In this document: piece after piece, positions 51,546 through 60,683 of the stretch
Layout: every line of letters starts with the position of its first letter
Numbering within the stretch: position 1 is the stretch's first letter
Assembly (NCBI RefSeq): GCF_026626335.1
Contig: NZ_JAPNTZ010000009.1
Location: forward strand, 124,001-188,000
Length of the DNA: 64,000 bases
Direction of reading: 5' to 3'
Source of the DNA: Paractinoplanes pyxinae
GTDB taxonomy: Bacteria; Actinomycetota; Actinomycetes; Mycobacteriales; Micromonosporaceae
Program-made: the position numbers and the translations under genes
The notes under the pieces: generated by a model
Databases searched by the model: none
What the model was told of the DNA's origin: nothing
What the model saw: only the letters and a program-made list of their open reading frames with translations

Positions 51546-52864
51546 GGTTGGCGAACTCTCCTATTCAAAACTTGAAGTAAGCGGGACAATCCTTGGCGAG
51601 TTACAAATCGTCGGAAGTTGGGCTCTGACGTCCGATCTACGAAGCGGTGATTCCCGCGAGATCCGTCGGCACGACATTGAGCAACGGCGAGCTCAAGTCA
51701 CATCGGTCCGACGCCGCACGCGGGAGGCGGACCGGTGCAGCGCCGCCGATATTCAAAGCTGGGCCGGCTGTCAGATTTGAGCAGCCAACGCCCTCGCGGA
51801 TCCGCGAGGGCGCGGCGGCAAGGGGCCGTTTGGTGGAGGCCACGGGGGAGGCTCGCGGCTGCGTTGACGAGTCCCGGTGTCTGGTGATCACACGCTAGTC
51901 AGCGTGCGGTAAGTGCACGTCCGTTGCTGGTCGCCGTTTTGTGCATTCCGCCGCGGCCAGCGATAACCGGTCGAGGCGAGTCGCAGCCGGCCCTCTGGGG
52001 CGGCCTATCTCCGGCGTGGCGCATCCAGCCGGTCTCCGTCGTGAGCGGGAACCCGTGCGCCCCAATGGAATCTGCACGACGGCTTTCGAGGTGTTTACTG
52101 GTTGTCATATGACGGGACCCCGCCGGGCAGTCCGGTCGGGTAAATCATGGTCGCGACAGGCGAACTAGCCGTCGGTATTTCGCGGTCATGCACCGATGAC
52201 ACCAGAGCGGTGTGAATAAAACGTCGATGCGGAATTGATGGACGAGCTGTTCCGGGTGCCGCAGATTCGGCCGGGCCGAGGGTTCCCAGCACACCCGGCG
52301 TGCCCGTGTACTCACTCGAGGTTGCAAGCAACGGTGTCTTGGAGTTTGGTCGCCGCAGGTGAAGTCCTGCCCTTTGCTGCTTGCGGGATCGGCACCTTTG
52401 CCGGAGCCGACGGCACGGCCGGACCGCAAGACTCTGGGCGAGGCCGCTGGTTGACTCACTCGGCTGGAGTCATTGGCGGGTGCTCGGCCCTGGCTGCTGT
52501 CGAGATCCCTTGCGCGCGCACAGAGCCGAGGGACGTGAGCCGAATCATCCGACCAGGCTCGACACGGTGACCGCGTTGTCCGCGGGGTGGGGCCGACCGC
52601 CCCCTGGCGAAGACGGGAGCGGCCGGCCCTGCGATGAACTGGCTGTTGACGGTTGACTGGGAAGCACGCGACGACGGTCACAGGGGTCCCAGGTGCCGTT
52701 TCCGCGTCCGCCCCTGTCAGCGACGTCCGTGCCGGGCTCAGCAGTGGTGCCGAGTCGAGACTGCTCCCCGCCATGCTGCCGTCTTTCGGGCATGACAGCG
52801 TCACACGTCACAAGGGGAAAGGTTTGCGCGTTTAGGGGCCTTCGTGGATGATCCGAACCATCAA
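51546..52864. other. 1.3-kb noncoding region
   Basis: No convincing gene. It contains a perfect 24-bp palindrome at 51789-51812. Open frames are Arg/Ser/Pro-rich shadows without SD sites. Confidence 0.45.
51789..51812. terminator. perfect 24-bp palindrome
   Basis: CGCCCTCGCG-GATC-CGCGAGGGCG is fully self-complementary. No gene ends within 200 bp, so it may be a relic terminator or a protein site. Confidence 0.4.
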
Positions 52865-52882
52865 TTTCTACGGCCGTAGAAA
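52865..52882. promoter_or_regulatory. perfect 18-bp palindromic operator before the AfsR-type regulator
   Basis: TTTCTACGGCCGTAGAAA lies 15 bp upstream of the regulator's ATG. Its symmetry and position suggest binding by a dimeric repressor, most simply the TetR encoded in the same operon. Confidence 0.65.
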
Positions 52883-52897
52883 GAGGGTGGGCTTGCG

Positions 52898-54844
52898 ATG
52901 AGTGCAGACGCCTTGGTCTTGTCACCGGTGCGGTTCGCGTTGCTGGGCCCGCTGCGGGCCTGGCGCGACGGCCAGGAGCTGGATCTCGGCGTGCCGCAGC
53001 AGCGCGCCGTGGTGGCGCTGCTGGTCTTGGCCGAGGGGCGGCCGATGCCGATGGAAGTGCTGATTGACGAACTGTGGGGATCAGCGCCGCCGCGCGACGC
53101 GGCGGGAACCATCCGCACCTACGTTTCACGATTGCGGAAACAGTTTGCTCTGGGTGACGGGCAACCGCTGACTGATCCAATCCCGTTGGTCGGCGGCGGC
53201 TACACGCTGCACCACGACCCTGAACTGGTGGATCGGACCCACTTCGCCCGCCAGGTCCAGCAGGCGGTCAAGGCCCGTGATGAGGGAGATGCGCAGGCCG
53301 CTCTAAGCATGCTCGAGGGTGCTGTGAAGCTGTGGCGGGGCACGCCGCTAGGCGGCGCCCGGGGCGGGTTCGTCGACGGGCAGCGCCGCCGGCTGACGCA
53401 GGAGTTGTGGGCGGCCAGGATGCTGCGGTTCGAGCTGGAGCTGGAGCTGGGCCGTCATGATCGGCTGTTGACCGCGCTCGGCGTGGCGGTGGAGGAACGC
53501 CCGTACGACGAGCAGGTGCGTAAGTTGCAGATGCTCGCTTTGTACCGTTCCGGGCATCAGGCCGATGCCTTGACGGCTTACCGCGACGCGCGTCAGCTGA
53601 TGTCCAGCGAGCTCGGGGTCGAACCGGGCCCGGAATTGACCGAGCTGCATCGGCAGATCCTCACCGGTGATCCGGCACTGATGGCTTACCAGAGGTCGGT
53701 GGATGATCCGCGGGCTGCGCATGACCCGAGCAACGCCGCGCGAGCAGCGGTGTGGCAGCGGCCCGCGCAGCTTCCGGCGGTTGCGCCGCTGGTGGGCCAG
53801 CGTGGCGTTGTCGATGACCTCGTGGCGTGTCTGACCGGCGAGCGGCAGGGGTGGATCCCGGCTCTGGTCGGGCTCGGTGGTTCAGGGAAGACGACCCTGG
53901 CGCTGGCGGCCGCGCACTTGGCGGCCGGCTACTTCCCCGACGGGCAGGTATTTGCCGATCTGGGCGGTCGCAGGCGGGTACCGCCGCAAGCGCGCGATCT
54001 GCTGGGAACGTTGCTCGCGGGGCTGGGCATCGCCGAGCGTGAGCTGCCCAGCTCCGTGGACGCCCGGGCGGCATTGTGGCGCAGCCTGACCACGGGCCGG
54101 CGCGTGCTGATCGTGCTCGACGATGCCGCCAGCGCGGAGCAGGTTCGGCCGCTGCTGCCCGGCGGTTCGCAGGCGGCGGTCATGCTGACCGCGTCACGGC
54201 GGCTGATCGGCCTGTCCGATGTAGGCTGGGTTCCGATACCGCGGCTGAGCCAGGCTGATGCGGTGGATCTGCTGGGCTTGGTGGCCGGTCACGAGCGGGT
54301 GCAGGACGAGCTTTATGACGCGTTGCGGCTGGTGGAGTTGTGTGCCCGGCAGCCCTTGGCGGTCCGGGTGGCAGCCGACCGGCTCCGCGCCCGCCCGGCG
54401 TGGCCGATTACCGAGATCATCGAGCAGCTAGAGGCCGATTTCCGGGCGCCGGTGGTGATGCACGAAGACTGCGAGGTCGTCGACGAGCCGCTGCGCCGGT
54501 CGATGCATCGTCTCTCAGCGTCGCACGCGCACGCGTTCCTGGTGTTGTCGGTGGCAGCCGACGCCGATATCACGGTGCCCCTGGCCGCGGCGCTGCTGCA
54601 GTGGGACGAACGCGCCGTGTCGGGGGCGCTGGAGGCCCTCACGGACGCGTTCCTCGTCTATACCCCTGCCCGGCACCTCTATCGGTACACCACTCTGGCC
54701 GCGGCGTTCGCCCGCCGCCGCCACCTCCTGCAAGAAGGCTATGACGAGCATCAGAGGCTGCTGCGGCGGCTCGCCGCGATCCGCGCCCAACTGGCCGGCT
54801 CTCCGCAGCAACGGCGTGTTCTGCAGGCGGCGCACCGCCCATGA
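52898..54844 (+). CDS. SARP/AfsR-type regulator with NB-ARC ATPase domain
   Basis: The 648-residue protein has an OmpR-like winged helix (about 8-95, FALLGPLRAWRDGQELDLGV and IRTYVSRLRKQF), a bacterial transcriptional activator domain (about 105-250, LYRSGHQADALTAYRDARQL, LGVEPGPELTELHRQIL) and an NB-ARC-like ATPase with Walker A GLGGSGKTT (residues 325-333) and Walker B-like RVLIVLDDA. There is no TPR tail, unlike full AfsR. SARPs activate secondary-metabolite clusters. Its stop overlaps the TetR start by 4 nt, so the two are co-translated. Confidence 0.9.
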   Translation: MSADALVLSPVRFALLGPLRAWRDGQELDLGVPQQRAVVALLVLAEGRPMPMEVLIDELWGSAPPRDAAGTIRTYVSRLRKQFALGDGQPLTDPIPLVGGGYTLHHDPELVDRTHFARQVQQAVKARDEGDAQAALSMLEGAVKLWRGTPLGGARGGFVDGQRRRLTQELWAARMLRFELELELGRHDRLLTALGVAVEERPYDEQVRKLQMLALYRSGHQADALTAYRDARQLMSSELGVEPGPELTELHRQILTGDPALMAYQRSVDDPRAAHDPSNAARAAVWQRPAQLPAVAPLVGQRGVVDDLVACLTGERQGWIPALVGLGGSGKTTLALAAAHLAAGYFPDGQVFADLGGRRRVPPQARDLLGTLLAGLGIAERELPSSVDARAALWRSLTTGRRVLIVLDDAASAEQVRPLLPGGSQAAVMLTASRRLIGLSDVGWVPIPRLSQADAVDLLGLVAGHERVQDELYDALRLVELCARQPLAVRVAADRLRARPAWPITEIIEQLEADFRAPVVMHEDCEVVDEPLRRSMHRLSASHAHAFLVLSVAADADITVPLAAALLQWDERAVSGALEALTDAFLVYTPARHLYRYTTLAAAFARRRHLLQEGYDEHQRLLRRLAAIRAQLAGSPQQRRVLQAAHRP

Positions 54845-55479
54845 CCGCACGCATCGATCACGACAAACGCCGACGAGAGCTGGCCGCGACCATGATGACG
54901 ATCATCGCCGAAAGCGGCATGGAAAGCGCCACCATGCGTCAGATCGCCCAGCGCGCCGGCTACGCCAACGGCGCGCTGGCCCACTACTTCCGCGACAAGA
55001 ACGAACTGAATCGCGAAACCTTCCGGTACATCTTCTCCTCGACCATGCACCGCATCGACACCAACGCGGCCGGCTTGACCGGTCTCGCCGCGCTGCGGGT
55101 CTTCTGCATCGAGATGGTGCCCTGCGACGACATCAAACGCGAAGGAGCCCGTGTAGTGATCCCGTTCTGGCAGCGGGCCCTGCACGACGACCAACTGGCC
55201 GCGGAGTTCCAGTCGGCGTTTCGGCAACTACGCCACCGCGCGTCGGACTACCTGCGCCAGGCCCTGCACGACGGGGAACTGCACACCCTCGACGAGGCCG
55301 CCGCGCTGGACCGGCTCAGCGTCACGATCTACGGCTTACTGGTCTTGGCGGTGCTCAGTCCCGCCGAGCTCAGCGCGGACCGGCAGATCTGGCTGATCGA
55401 TGACCTCCTGGACGCCCTCCGGCACGCCCGTCCCGCAGGCGGCACCACCACATCGGCGTCCGGCTCCCCTCGCGGGTGA
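54841..55479 (+). CDS. TetR-family regulator, co-translated with the SARP
   Basis: The ATG overlaps the SARP stop (ATGA). The 212-residue protein has the TetR HTH (about 8-55): RRRELAATMMTIIAESGMES, MRQIAQRAGYANGALAHYFR. The ligand domain is helical with several Cys/His. Operon position and the palindrome before the operon suggest autoregulation of the pair. The ligand may be an intermediate of a pathway controlled by the SARP (inference). Confidence 0.88.
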   Translation: MTARIDHDKRRRELAATMMTIIAESGMESATMRQIAQRAGYANGALAHYFRDKNELNRETFRYIFSSTMHRIDTNAAGLTGLAALRVFCIEMVPCDDIKREGARVVIPFWQRALHDDQLAAEFQSAFRQLRHRASDYLRQALHDGELHTLDEAAALDRLSVTIYGLLVLAVLSPAELSADRQIWLIDDLLDALRHARPAGGTTTSASGSPRG

Positions 55480-55550
55480 GAATCAGCCGCGGCTCCTGCG
55501 CCCGAACGCAAGCGGCAGACCGGCTGATCACCTCGTCCTGGGCGTGTCGG

Positions 55551-55581
55551 TTGACTCTCCCCCGGGGGGAGAGCGCAGCCT
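55551..55581 (+). promoter_or_regulatory. MerR-type operator-promoter before merR
   Basis: TTGACT (55551-55556) is followed by the dyad CTCTCCCCCGGGGGGAGAG (55555-55573). A -10 would fall at 55576-55581, giving the long MerR-type spacer. The same element occurs at 44077. Transcripts would be almost leaderless. Confidence 0.7.
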
Positions 55582-55588
55582 GGACTTC

Positions 55589-56416
55589 ATGACTGATCGG
55601 TTGTCCATCGGCGACTTCGCCCGGATGACGTTGCTGAGCGTCAAGACGCTGCGGCGATACCAGGAACTGCACGTGCTCGAACCGGCCGCGGTCGATCCGT
55701 TCTCCGGCTACCGCTACTACTCGGCGGCGCAGGTACCGGTGGCGCAGGTCGTACGCCGATTCCGCGACCTGGGCATGCCCCTGGCCGAGCTACGCGACCT
55801 TGTCAACGCCCCGGACCTGGCCGCCCGGAACCGGACAATTGCGGCGCACCTGCAGCGGATGGAAGACCAGCTCGACCAGACACGCGCCACGGTGGCGTCG
55901 CTGCGCCGATTAATGCAGCAACCCCCGCCCGCCGAGCAGGTGAGCTTCCGCACCGTACCGGCTAGCTGGGCCCTGGCAGCACGCGCACGGGTGGGTGAGC
56001 AGGCCGGTCTCGGCTGGGTCGAACACACCCACCAGCAGCTGCGGTCGGCATTGACGGCACTCGGCGGCCACCGTGCCGGACCTGACAGCGCCACCTTCGC
56101 GCCGGAACTCTTCGAGTCCGACGAAGGCGAGATCGTCGCCTACCTTCCGACCACCGACCGTCTCGAGGCGACGCATCCTGACGTGGAAGTCATTCAGATC
56201 CCGGCCGGCGAGTACGCGGTCGTGCTGCACGACGGCCCAGTCGCGGACCTCGACCAGGCTTACGCCGCGCTGGGCCGCGTCGTCGCTGAGCGTTCCCTCG
56301 GTGTGGCCGGTCCACTGCGCGAACATTATCTGGTCAGCGCCCTCGACACGTCCGACGAAGCGCGGCACCGCACCGAAGTCGGCTGGCCCGTGTTCCGCAC
56401 CGCCGCAACCGAATAG
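55589..56416 (+). CDS. MerR-family regulator with GyrI-like effector domain
   Basis: The ATG at 55589 lies just past its own MerR-type operator; the frame is open 5' but has no other start that fits. The 275-residue protein has a MerR HTH (SIGDFARMTLLSVKTLRRYQ, GYRYYSAAQVPVAQVVRRFR), a dimerisation helix (about 75-115) and a GyrI/AraC-like effector domain (about 120-275, VEVIQIPAGEYAVVLHDGPV). Such regulators bind hydrophobic drugs and activate efflux or binding genes. The second copy of its operator lies before the VOC gene at 44279. Confidence 0.88.
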   Translation: MTDRLSIGDFARMTLLSVKTLRRYQELHVLEPAAVDPFSGYRYYSAAQVPVAQVVRRFRDLGMPLAELRDLVNAPDLAARNRTIAAHLQRMEDQLDQTRATVASLRRLMQQPPPAEQVSFRTVPASWALAARARVGEQAGLGWVEHTHQQLRSALTALGGHRAGPDSATFAPELFESDEGEIVAYLPTTDRLEATHPDVEVIQIPAGEYAVVLHDGPVADLDQAYAALGRVVAERSLGVAGPLREHYLVSALDTSDEARHRTEVGWPVFRTAATE

Positions 56417-56484
56417 CCACCCCGCCACGCCCATCCAGCACTGGTCGGCTTCGACCAGGCTCATGATCTCGTCCAGGCGCCGGT

Positions 56485-57234
56485 TCATCCGCCACCGTTC
56501 GCATCGTCCGGGCTTCGGGTGGTCGGGGCCGCTGCAGGCGGGGCAGTCAAGCCAGGCTGGGGCGGCGTGCAGTCGGCGCAGGTCGGGTGGGTCAGGGTTC
56601 CCGCGGCGATCGGGGCAAGACGTGTGCAGCGTGAGCAGGTCACTGCTCGGCGTTGGCAGGCCCATGCGAGTTTCTGCTGATAGCCGCCCTGGCGGCAGCA
56701 TTGGTTGACTGCTGACACGATCGTCTCCCGCTCGATGCGGGGATCGAGTTCGGCGACAACGCGGTGGATCACCGAGATGGGATCGCGCTGGTCGACGTCG
56801 CAGCATTGAGGGCATCGTGGCTGCCCATCGCGGTCGATGATCTTCACGCGTTTGGTCTTCCCGCATCCGGCGCAGGCAGCCCGGCGGTGTTCGCAGGAGT
56901 TGCAGTACCAGTCCTGGCCTTTGCGGGTGAAGGTCTGCAGGGGTTTGCCGCATCCGGCGCAGGACGGCGCTGAAATCGCCGTCGTCCCGGTCGCGCGTAG
57001 CGCTGTCAGCAATTCACCGACCGCGCGTGGTGCCGGAGACCGGCCGTCGAGCAAGACTGCGGGCCGCGCAGCCAGGGCGGCGGCGAGCCGCCGCGTCTTC
57101 GCCCGCCCGCCGGCGACTGCGGTGACGGCCGACTGGATCCGGTCCGGCGCCAGGCTCGGGTCCGCGGCGGCGACGAGACCCGTGATCAGACCGACCGGGT
57201 CGCTGATCGACCGGTCCTGGTCTGTCGTGGTCAT
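56485..57234 (-). CDS. zinc-ribbon protein, probable N-terminal fragment of a recombinase-like gene
   Basis: I start at ATG 57234 (249 aa). After a helical N-terminus (PVGLITGLVAAADPSLAPDR, RRLAAALAARPAVLLDGRSP), multiple zinc-ribbon pairs follow: CAGCGK, WYCNSC, CAGCGK, PRCPQC, then CSRC and CADC. This pattern resembles the N-terminal part of large actinobacterial site-specific recombinases (tyrosine type), where helical VxAVDP repeats and zinc ribbons precede the catalytic core. Here it ends in a Pro/Ala tail, so the catalytic part may be lost. It could also be a stand-alone zinc protein. Confidence 0.5.
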   Translation of the reverse strand: MTTTDQDRSISDPVGLITGLVAAADPSLAPDRIQSAVTAVAGGRAKTRRLAAALAARPAVLLDGRSPAPRAVGELLTALRATGTTAISAPSCAGCGKPLQTFTRKGQDWYCNSCEHRRAACAGCGKTKRVKIIDRDGQPRCPQCCDVDQRDPISVIHRVVAELDPRIERETIVSAVNQCCRQGGYQQKLAWACQRRAVTCSRCTRLAPIAAGTLTHPTCADCTPPQPGLTAPPAAAPTTRSPDDANGGG

Positions 57235-57312
57235 TGAGGGCCTGACAGCGTCGGAGGAGCCCCGCGATCTCGTCGGAAATTTTGTCGCGCGCCGGCACGG
57301 TACGGTTCGTCG

Positions 57313-57843
57313 GTGTGCGATCGCGTCAAGAGCAGACAGCGCCCGCCGAAGGCGAACGGGCACCGGTTTCACGGAGACCCGGATCGTTTCCAATTACTGG
57401 CCGAGTTCATCGGTGAGCGCTTCGGTAACTCGGTCGAGTACGTTGCCGACGTGGCCGGCGGTCAGGGGATGCTGGCGCGGGAGCTGCGGAAGCGCCTGAA
57501 CTACCGGGTAGAAGTCGTGGATCCGCGCGGGTGGACGCTCAAAGGTGTCGAGTCACGCGCCGTTCCCTACCTGGCGAAAGATGCTTCCTATTACGATCTC
57601 GTCGTTGGTCTTCACCCCGACCAGGCGCTACGCGAGGTCGTTCACTCGGCGCTGCGCACAGCGACCGTCATCGTCCCGTGCTGCAACTTCTGGCGAGACG
57701 ACCAACGACTCGGCCGGGATGCCTTGGCCGAGTCGATCGTGGGATGGTTCGAGCAGAACCATGTTCGTTACGAAAGAGTCGAGTTTCCCTTCAAGGGGCC
57801 GCAGAATCTCGGCTTCGTGACGGCGCCTCCGGAAGCCCATTGA
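57313..57843 (+). CDS. class I methyltransferase-like protein (176 aa)
   Basis: GTG 57313 starts a 176-residue protein with a Rossmann-type SAM site: YVADVAGGQGMLARELRKRL followed by the acidic VEVVDPRG. A DLVVGLHPDQALREVVHSAL segment and VPCCNFWRD follow. It lacks the C-terminal part of most class I MTases, so it is either a minimal enzyme or binds SAM-like ligands only. It is divergent from the zinc-ribbon gene. No substrate can be inferred. Confidence 0.6.
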   Translation: MCDRVKSRQRPPKANGHRFHGDPDRFQLLAEFIGERFGNSVEYVADVAGGQGMLARELRKRLNYRVEVVDPRGWTLKGVESRAVPYLAKDASYYDLVVGLHPDQALREVVHSALRTATVIVPCCNFWRDDQRLGRDALAESIVGWFEQNHVRYERVEFPFKGPQNLGFVTAPPEAH

Positions 57844-58099
57844 CAAGCCTGGCGCCGCCGCAGCCATGGCTGCCTGCGAATGTACGGACCACATCTGGTC
57901 GACGCCGTGAGCTCGTAGTAACGCGGCGAGCAGCTCACTCTCATGGCCGATGTGAGTTCAGCGCATGTCAGGACGAAGCCATTTCCCCAAACTGCTCGGT
58001 ATGCGACTCTCGCACCAGTTGTTAGATTCTACACACCAAGATTGATCTGGATCGGGGAATCACCGCGTGCAGGCAAGGGAATAGGATACCTTCGTTGGC

Positions 58100-58687
58100 A
58101 TGTCAAACTTCACTATTCCTCAGACTACAGACTTTTTAATTCACTTTTGTGACCGTCGCGGACACCTCACGGTAGACAAGGTGCCTCATGAGATTGTTCA
58201 AATGTCCCCGCAGCAACGGCTTTCGTCGATTCTTGCAACGGGGGAGATTCGTGCCTTTCCTCAACATTACGGAGGCCGTCCAGTAGTGTGTTTCTCCGAG
58301 GCCGGGCAAGACTTGGACCACGCCCGATTTCTTTTCGAACGATGCGAGGTCGCACCTTGGGGGATCGGGTTCAAGCGGGAGCGGCTGGCAAGGGATGGTG
58401 CCGGCCCAGTAGTCTCGTTGACATCGGCGGCCGACGAGGGTCTCATGAAGCTTCTGTCGGATGCGCCTTCTTCGTTCGGCACTGATACCATTCGATCGTT
58501 TTGCTCCCTCTACGTTCCAAGCCAACCATTGCGGAGAAATCCATCTGATTGGTTATGGTATCGGGAATGGCGCCTGCCGGTCTCAAATGAGGATCACGCA
58601 TCGTGGCTAATTCCGCCTCGCGGTGACCAAATGGTGATTATTGTCGGAGACCCAACCTGGACGCCCGCATCATCCGGTTCTGAATAA
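58100..58687 (+). CDS. possible AbiGi-like abortive-infection protein (195 aa)
   Basis: The ATG at 58100 opens a 195-residue protein with HFCDRRGHLTVDK, LSSILATGEIRAFPQHYGGR, PVVCFSEAGQDLDH, APWGIGFKRERLARDG and WLWYREWRLP. This order (short N-terminal H-F-C, an L-x-x-I-L-x-x-G helix, CFSE, GIGFKRE, REWR) resembles AbiGi-type proteins, where it is the presumed antitoxin of an abortive-infection pair. The usual partner, AbiGii, is not visible. Base composition is lower in GC than the neighbours, indicating recent acquisition. Confidence 0.4.
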   Translation: MSNFTIPQTTDFLIHFCDRRGHLTVDKVPHEIVQMSPQQRLSSILATGEIRAFPQHYGGRPVVCFSEAGQDLDHARFLFERCEVAPWGIGFKRERLARDGAGPVVSLTSAADEGLMKLLSDAPSSFGTDTIRSFCSLYVPSQPLRRNPSDWLWYREWRLPVSNEDHASWLIPPRGDQMVIIVGDPTWTPASSGSE

Positions 58688-59001
58688 CTTCCCGACCTGT
58701 GGAATAGGGCGCAAGTTCTTTGCTGGAACTCGGCCGAACGATCGTTTGATCCCGTAGATAAGTAAGCTTGGGAAAGCACACTCTCATGCCGAGATCAGTG
58801 CATTCGATCACGCCAGCCGGGCCGCTCGGCCCCTTGCTGCTCGGGTTGCGTTCTTCGCTTTAGCCGCTGTTGGTGGGTGGGGAGGTCGACGTTCACTGAC
58901 CGGCAGCTTGTAGCCCGGCCTGCTTGCATATGTCCGTCAGTCCGATGCTCGCTATTGCTGCTGGTTTGACATTCGGGTCCGCAGGCGGAGAGCGGTCGGA
59001 C
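58688..59001. other. gap before tetR
   Basis: No gene or clear terminator stands out in these 314 bp. Confidence 0.4.
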
Positions 59002-59634
59002 CTATTCGGCGGCTGCAGCGAAGGTTTCTACGTGCGCGATCGCGCCATTGAGGGCGTCGCGTAGCGGTTCGGGGCGGCGCAAAGTTTGGGTCAGCAGCAT
59101 GCCGCCCTGCATGGCGGCGATGAGCACGTGGGAGAGTTGCTCCGGGTCGGCGTCGGGCCGCAAGTCGCCGCGGTCGCGCATGGCTTGCAGGCCGTCGCGG
59201 AACAGTTTCAGCAGGCGGGTGAATCCGTCGGCGAGGCCGGCTCGCACCTCAGGATCGGATTCGACCAGTTGCCCGGCGAGCGATCCGAATTGGCAGCCGC
59301 CGACGTACGCCCGATCTTGTTGGCGCTCCAGCAGTAAGCGGGCCCAGGTGTGCAGCGCGGCGAAGCTGTCGAGGTTGCCTAGAGCGGGCTGGGTGTGGTT
59401 GTCCAGGTTGTCCTGCGCCTGCCAGGCCACCACCTCGGCGATCAGGCATCGCTTGTCGTGGAAGTAGTGGGTCATCTGTGAGCCGCTGACCCCGGCCGCT
59501 TTACGCACGTCGTCGATCTGCGTGCCGTGCACGCCATGCTCGAGGATTAGGTCGGCTGCCACTTGCAGGATGCGTTCCTTCGTGGCCTGACCCTTCCTGG
59601 TCAAGCGCGGCGCGGGCGGACTCGTCGCGGACAT
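59002..59634 (-). CDS. TetR-family regulator divergent from SDR gene
   Basis: ATG 59634 gives 210 residues (GTG 59652 adds six). The HTH is clear: TKERILQVAADLILEHGVHG, TQIDDVRKAAGVSGSQMTHY. The C-terminal domain has CQFGSLAGQLVESDPEVRAG, a pattern of TetR_C_6-type regulators that control SDR or dehydrogenase genes. It is divergent from an SDR gene with an operator-like dyad in the 137-bp gap, so it probably represses it. Confidence 0.85.
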   Translation of the reverse strand: MSATSPPAPRLTRKGQATKERILQVAADLILEHGVHGTQIDDVRKAAGVSGSQMTHYFHDKRCLIAEVVAWQAQDNLDNHTQPALGNLDSFAALHTWARLLLERQQDRAYVGGCQFGSLAGQLVESDPEVRAGLADGFTRLLKLFRDGLQAMRDRGDLRPDADPEQLSHVLIAAMQGGMLLTQTLRRPEPLRDALNGAIAHVETFAAAAE

Positions 59635-59738
59635 GCCCTCAAGGTTAGCCACCGTGGGTCAGCCGACCCGGACACCGAACATGAGGTCTGCCACACCGCC
59701 AAGAATGGGTTTGCAATCCCATAAACGACGTACTATTT

Positions 59739-59758
59739 TTTGGGAGCAGCGACCCAAA
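59739..59758. promoter_or_regulatory. operator-like dyad between tetR and SDR gene
   Basis: TTTGGG (59739-59744) and CCCAAA (59753-59758) flank AGCAGCGA. The dyad is embedded in an AT-rich stretch just before the SDR SD, where a repressor would block the promoter. Confidence 0.4.
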
Positions 59759-59771
59759 TATGGAGGACTTC

Positions 59772-60536
59772 ATGGCGGTACCCGTGGTTTTGATCACCGG
59801 CGCGCTGACCGGCATCGGCCGTTCCACCGCCGAGGCATTCGCGCGCGACGGCGCCTCAGTCGTGGTGTCCGGTCGTCACCCCGATGCCGGTGACCTGCTG
59901 GCGAAGGAACTGAACGGGCTCGGTGCCCGCGCCGAGTTTTTCCGGGCGGATGTGCGCTCCGACGACGACCTGCGTGATCTGGTCGACTTCACCGTCGACC
60001 GCTTCGGCCGCATCGATGTGGCGTTCAACAACGCCGGCACCGAAGGCGTCCCCGGACCGATCACTGAGGTCACCGACGACGGGTATGCGAGCGTCTTCGA
60101 CACCAACGTCCGCGGCACTCTGCTCAGTCTCAAGCACGAGTTTCGTGTCATGAAACAGACCGGCGGCAGCATCATCAACGTCAGCTCCACCTATGGACAG
60201 ATGGGCTTCCCCGACGCGTCGCTCTATGTCGGCAGCAAGCACGCCATCATCGGCATCACCAAAGGCGTCGCCCTGGAAGGTGCCCGACACAACATCCGGG
60301 TCAACGCGGTCGCACCCGGCTTCACCCGGACCGCCATGTACGAACGCGTGACCGGTGCCGACGCCGTGCGCGATGCCGTCAACGCGGTGCTACCGATGCA
60401 CCGCCCCGGAACGCCGCAGGAAGTCGCAACGGCGGTGCAGTTCCTCGGGTCCACCCAGTCGCAGTACATCACCGGTCAGGTCATCACCCTCGACGGCGGC
60501 CTGATGGCGGGCTGGCCACTGTTCCCCGAGAACTAA
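59772..60536 (+). CDS. short-chain dehydrogenase/reductase (classical SDR)
   Basis: I start at ATG 59772 (254 aa) because GGAGG lies 5 nt upstream. The protein has the nucleotide motif VLITGALTGIGRSTAEAFAR, NNAG, and the catalytic INVSSTYGQMG...YVGSK (Ser, Tyr, Lys). The C-terminal IRVNAVAPGFTRT and QVITLDGGLMAG complete the fold. It probably oxidises or reduces a small alcohol/ketone, under TetR control. A second SDR follows. Confidence 0.88.
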   Translation: MAVPVVLITGALTGIGRSTAEAFARDGASVVVSGRHPDAGDLLAKELNGLGARAEFFRADVRSDDDLRDLVDFTVDRFGRIDVAFNNAGTEGVPGPITEVTDDGYASVFDTNVRGTLLSLKHEFRVMKQTGGSIINVSSTYGQMGFPDASLYVGSKHAIIGITKGVALEGARHNIRVNAVAPGFTRTAMYERVTGADAVRDAVNAVLPMHRPGTPQEVATAVQFLGSTQSQYITGQVITLDGGLMAGWPLFPEN

Positions 60537-60683
60537 GCAGCGGACACCGGCGCAGCCCTCGCGCCGACCGCCGCTCCGATATAGCCATCGCACGATCTAC
60601 ACGACCACGACTTTCTCACGCGCACCATGCGGCGCACATGGCGCCGGACGTCGCCAACTCCCTTCACCGACAAAGAGGATTCG

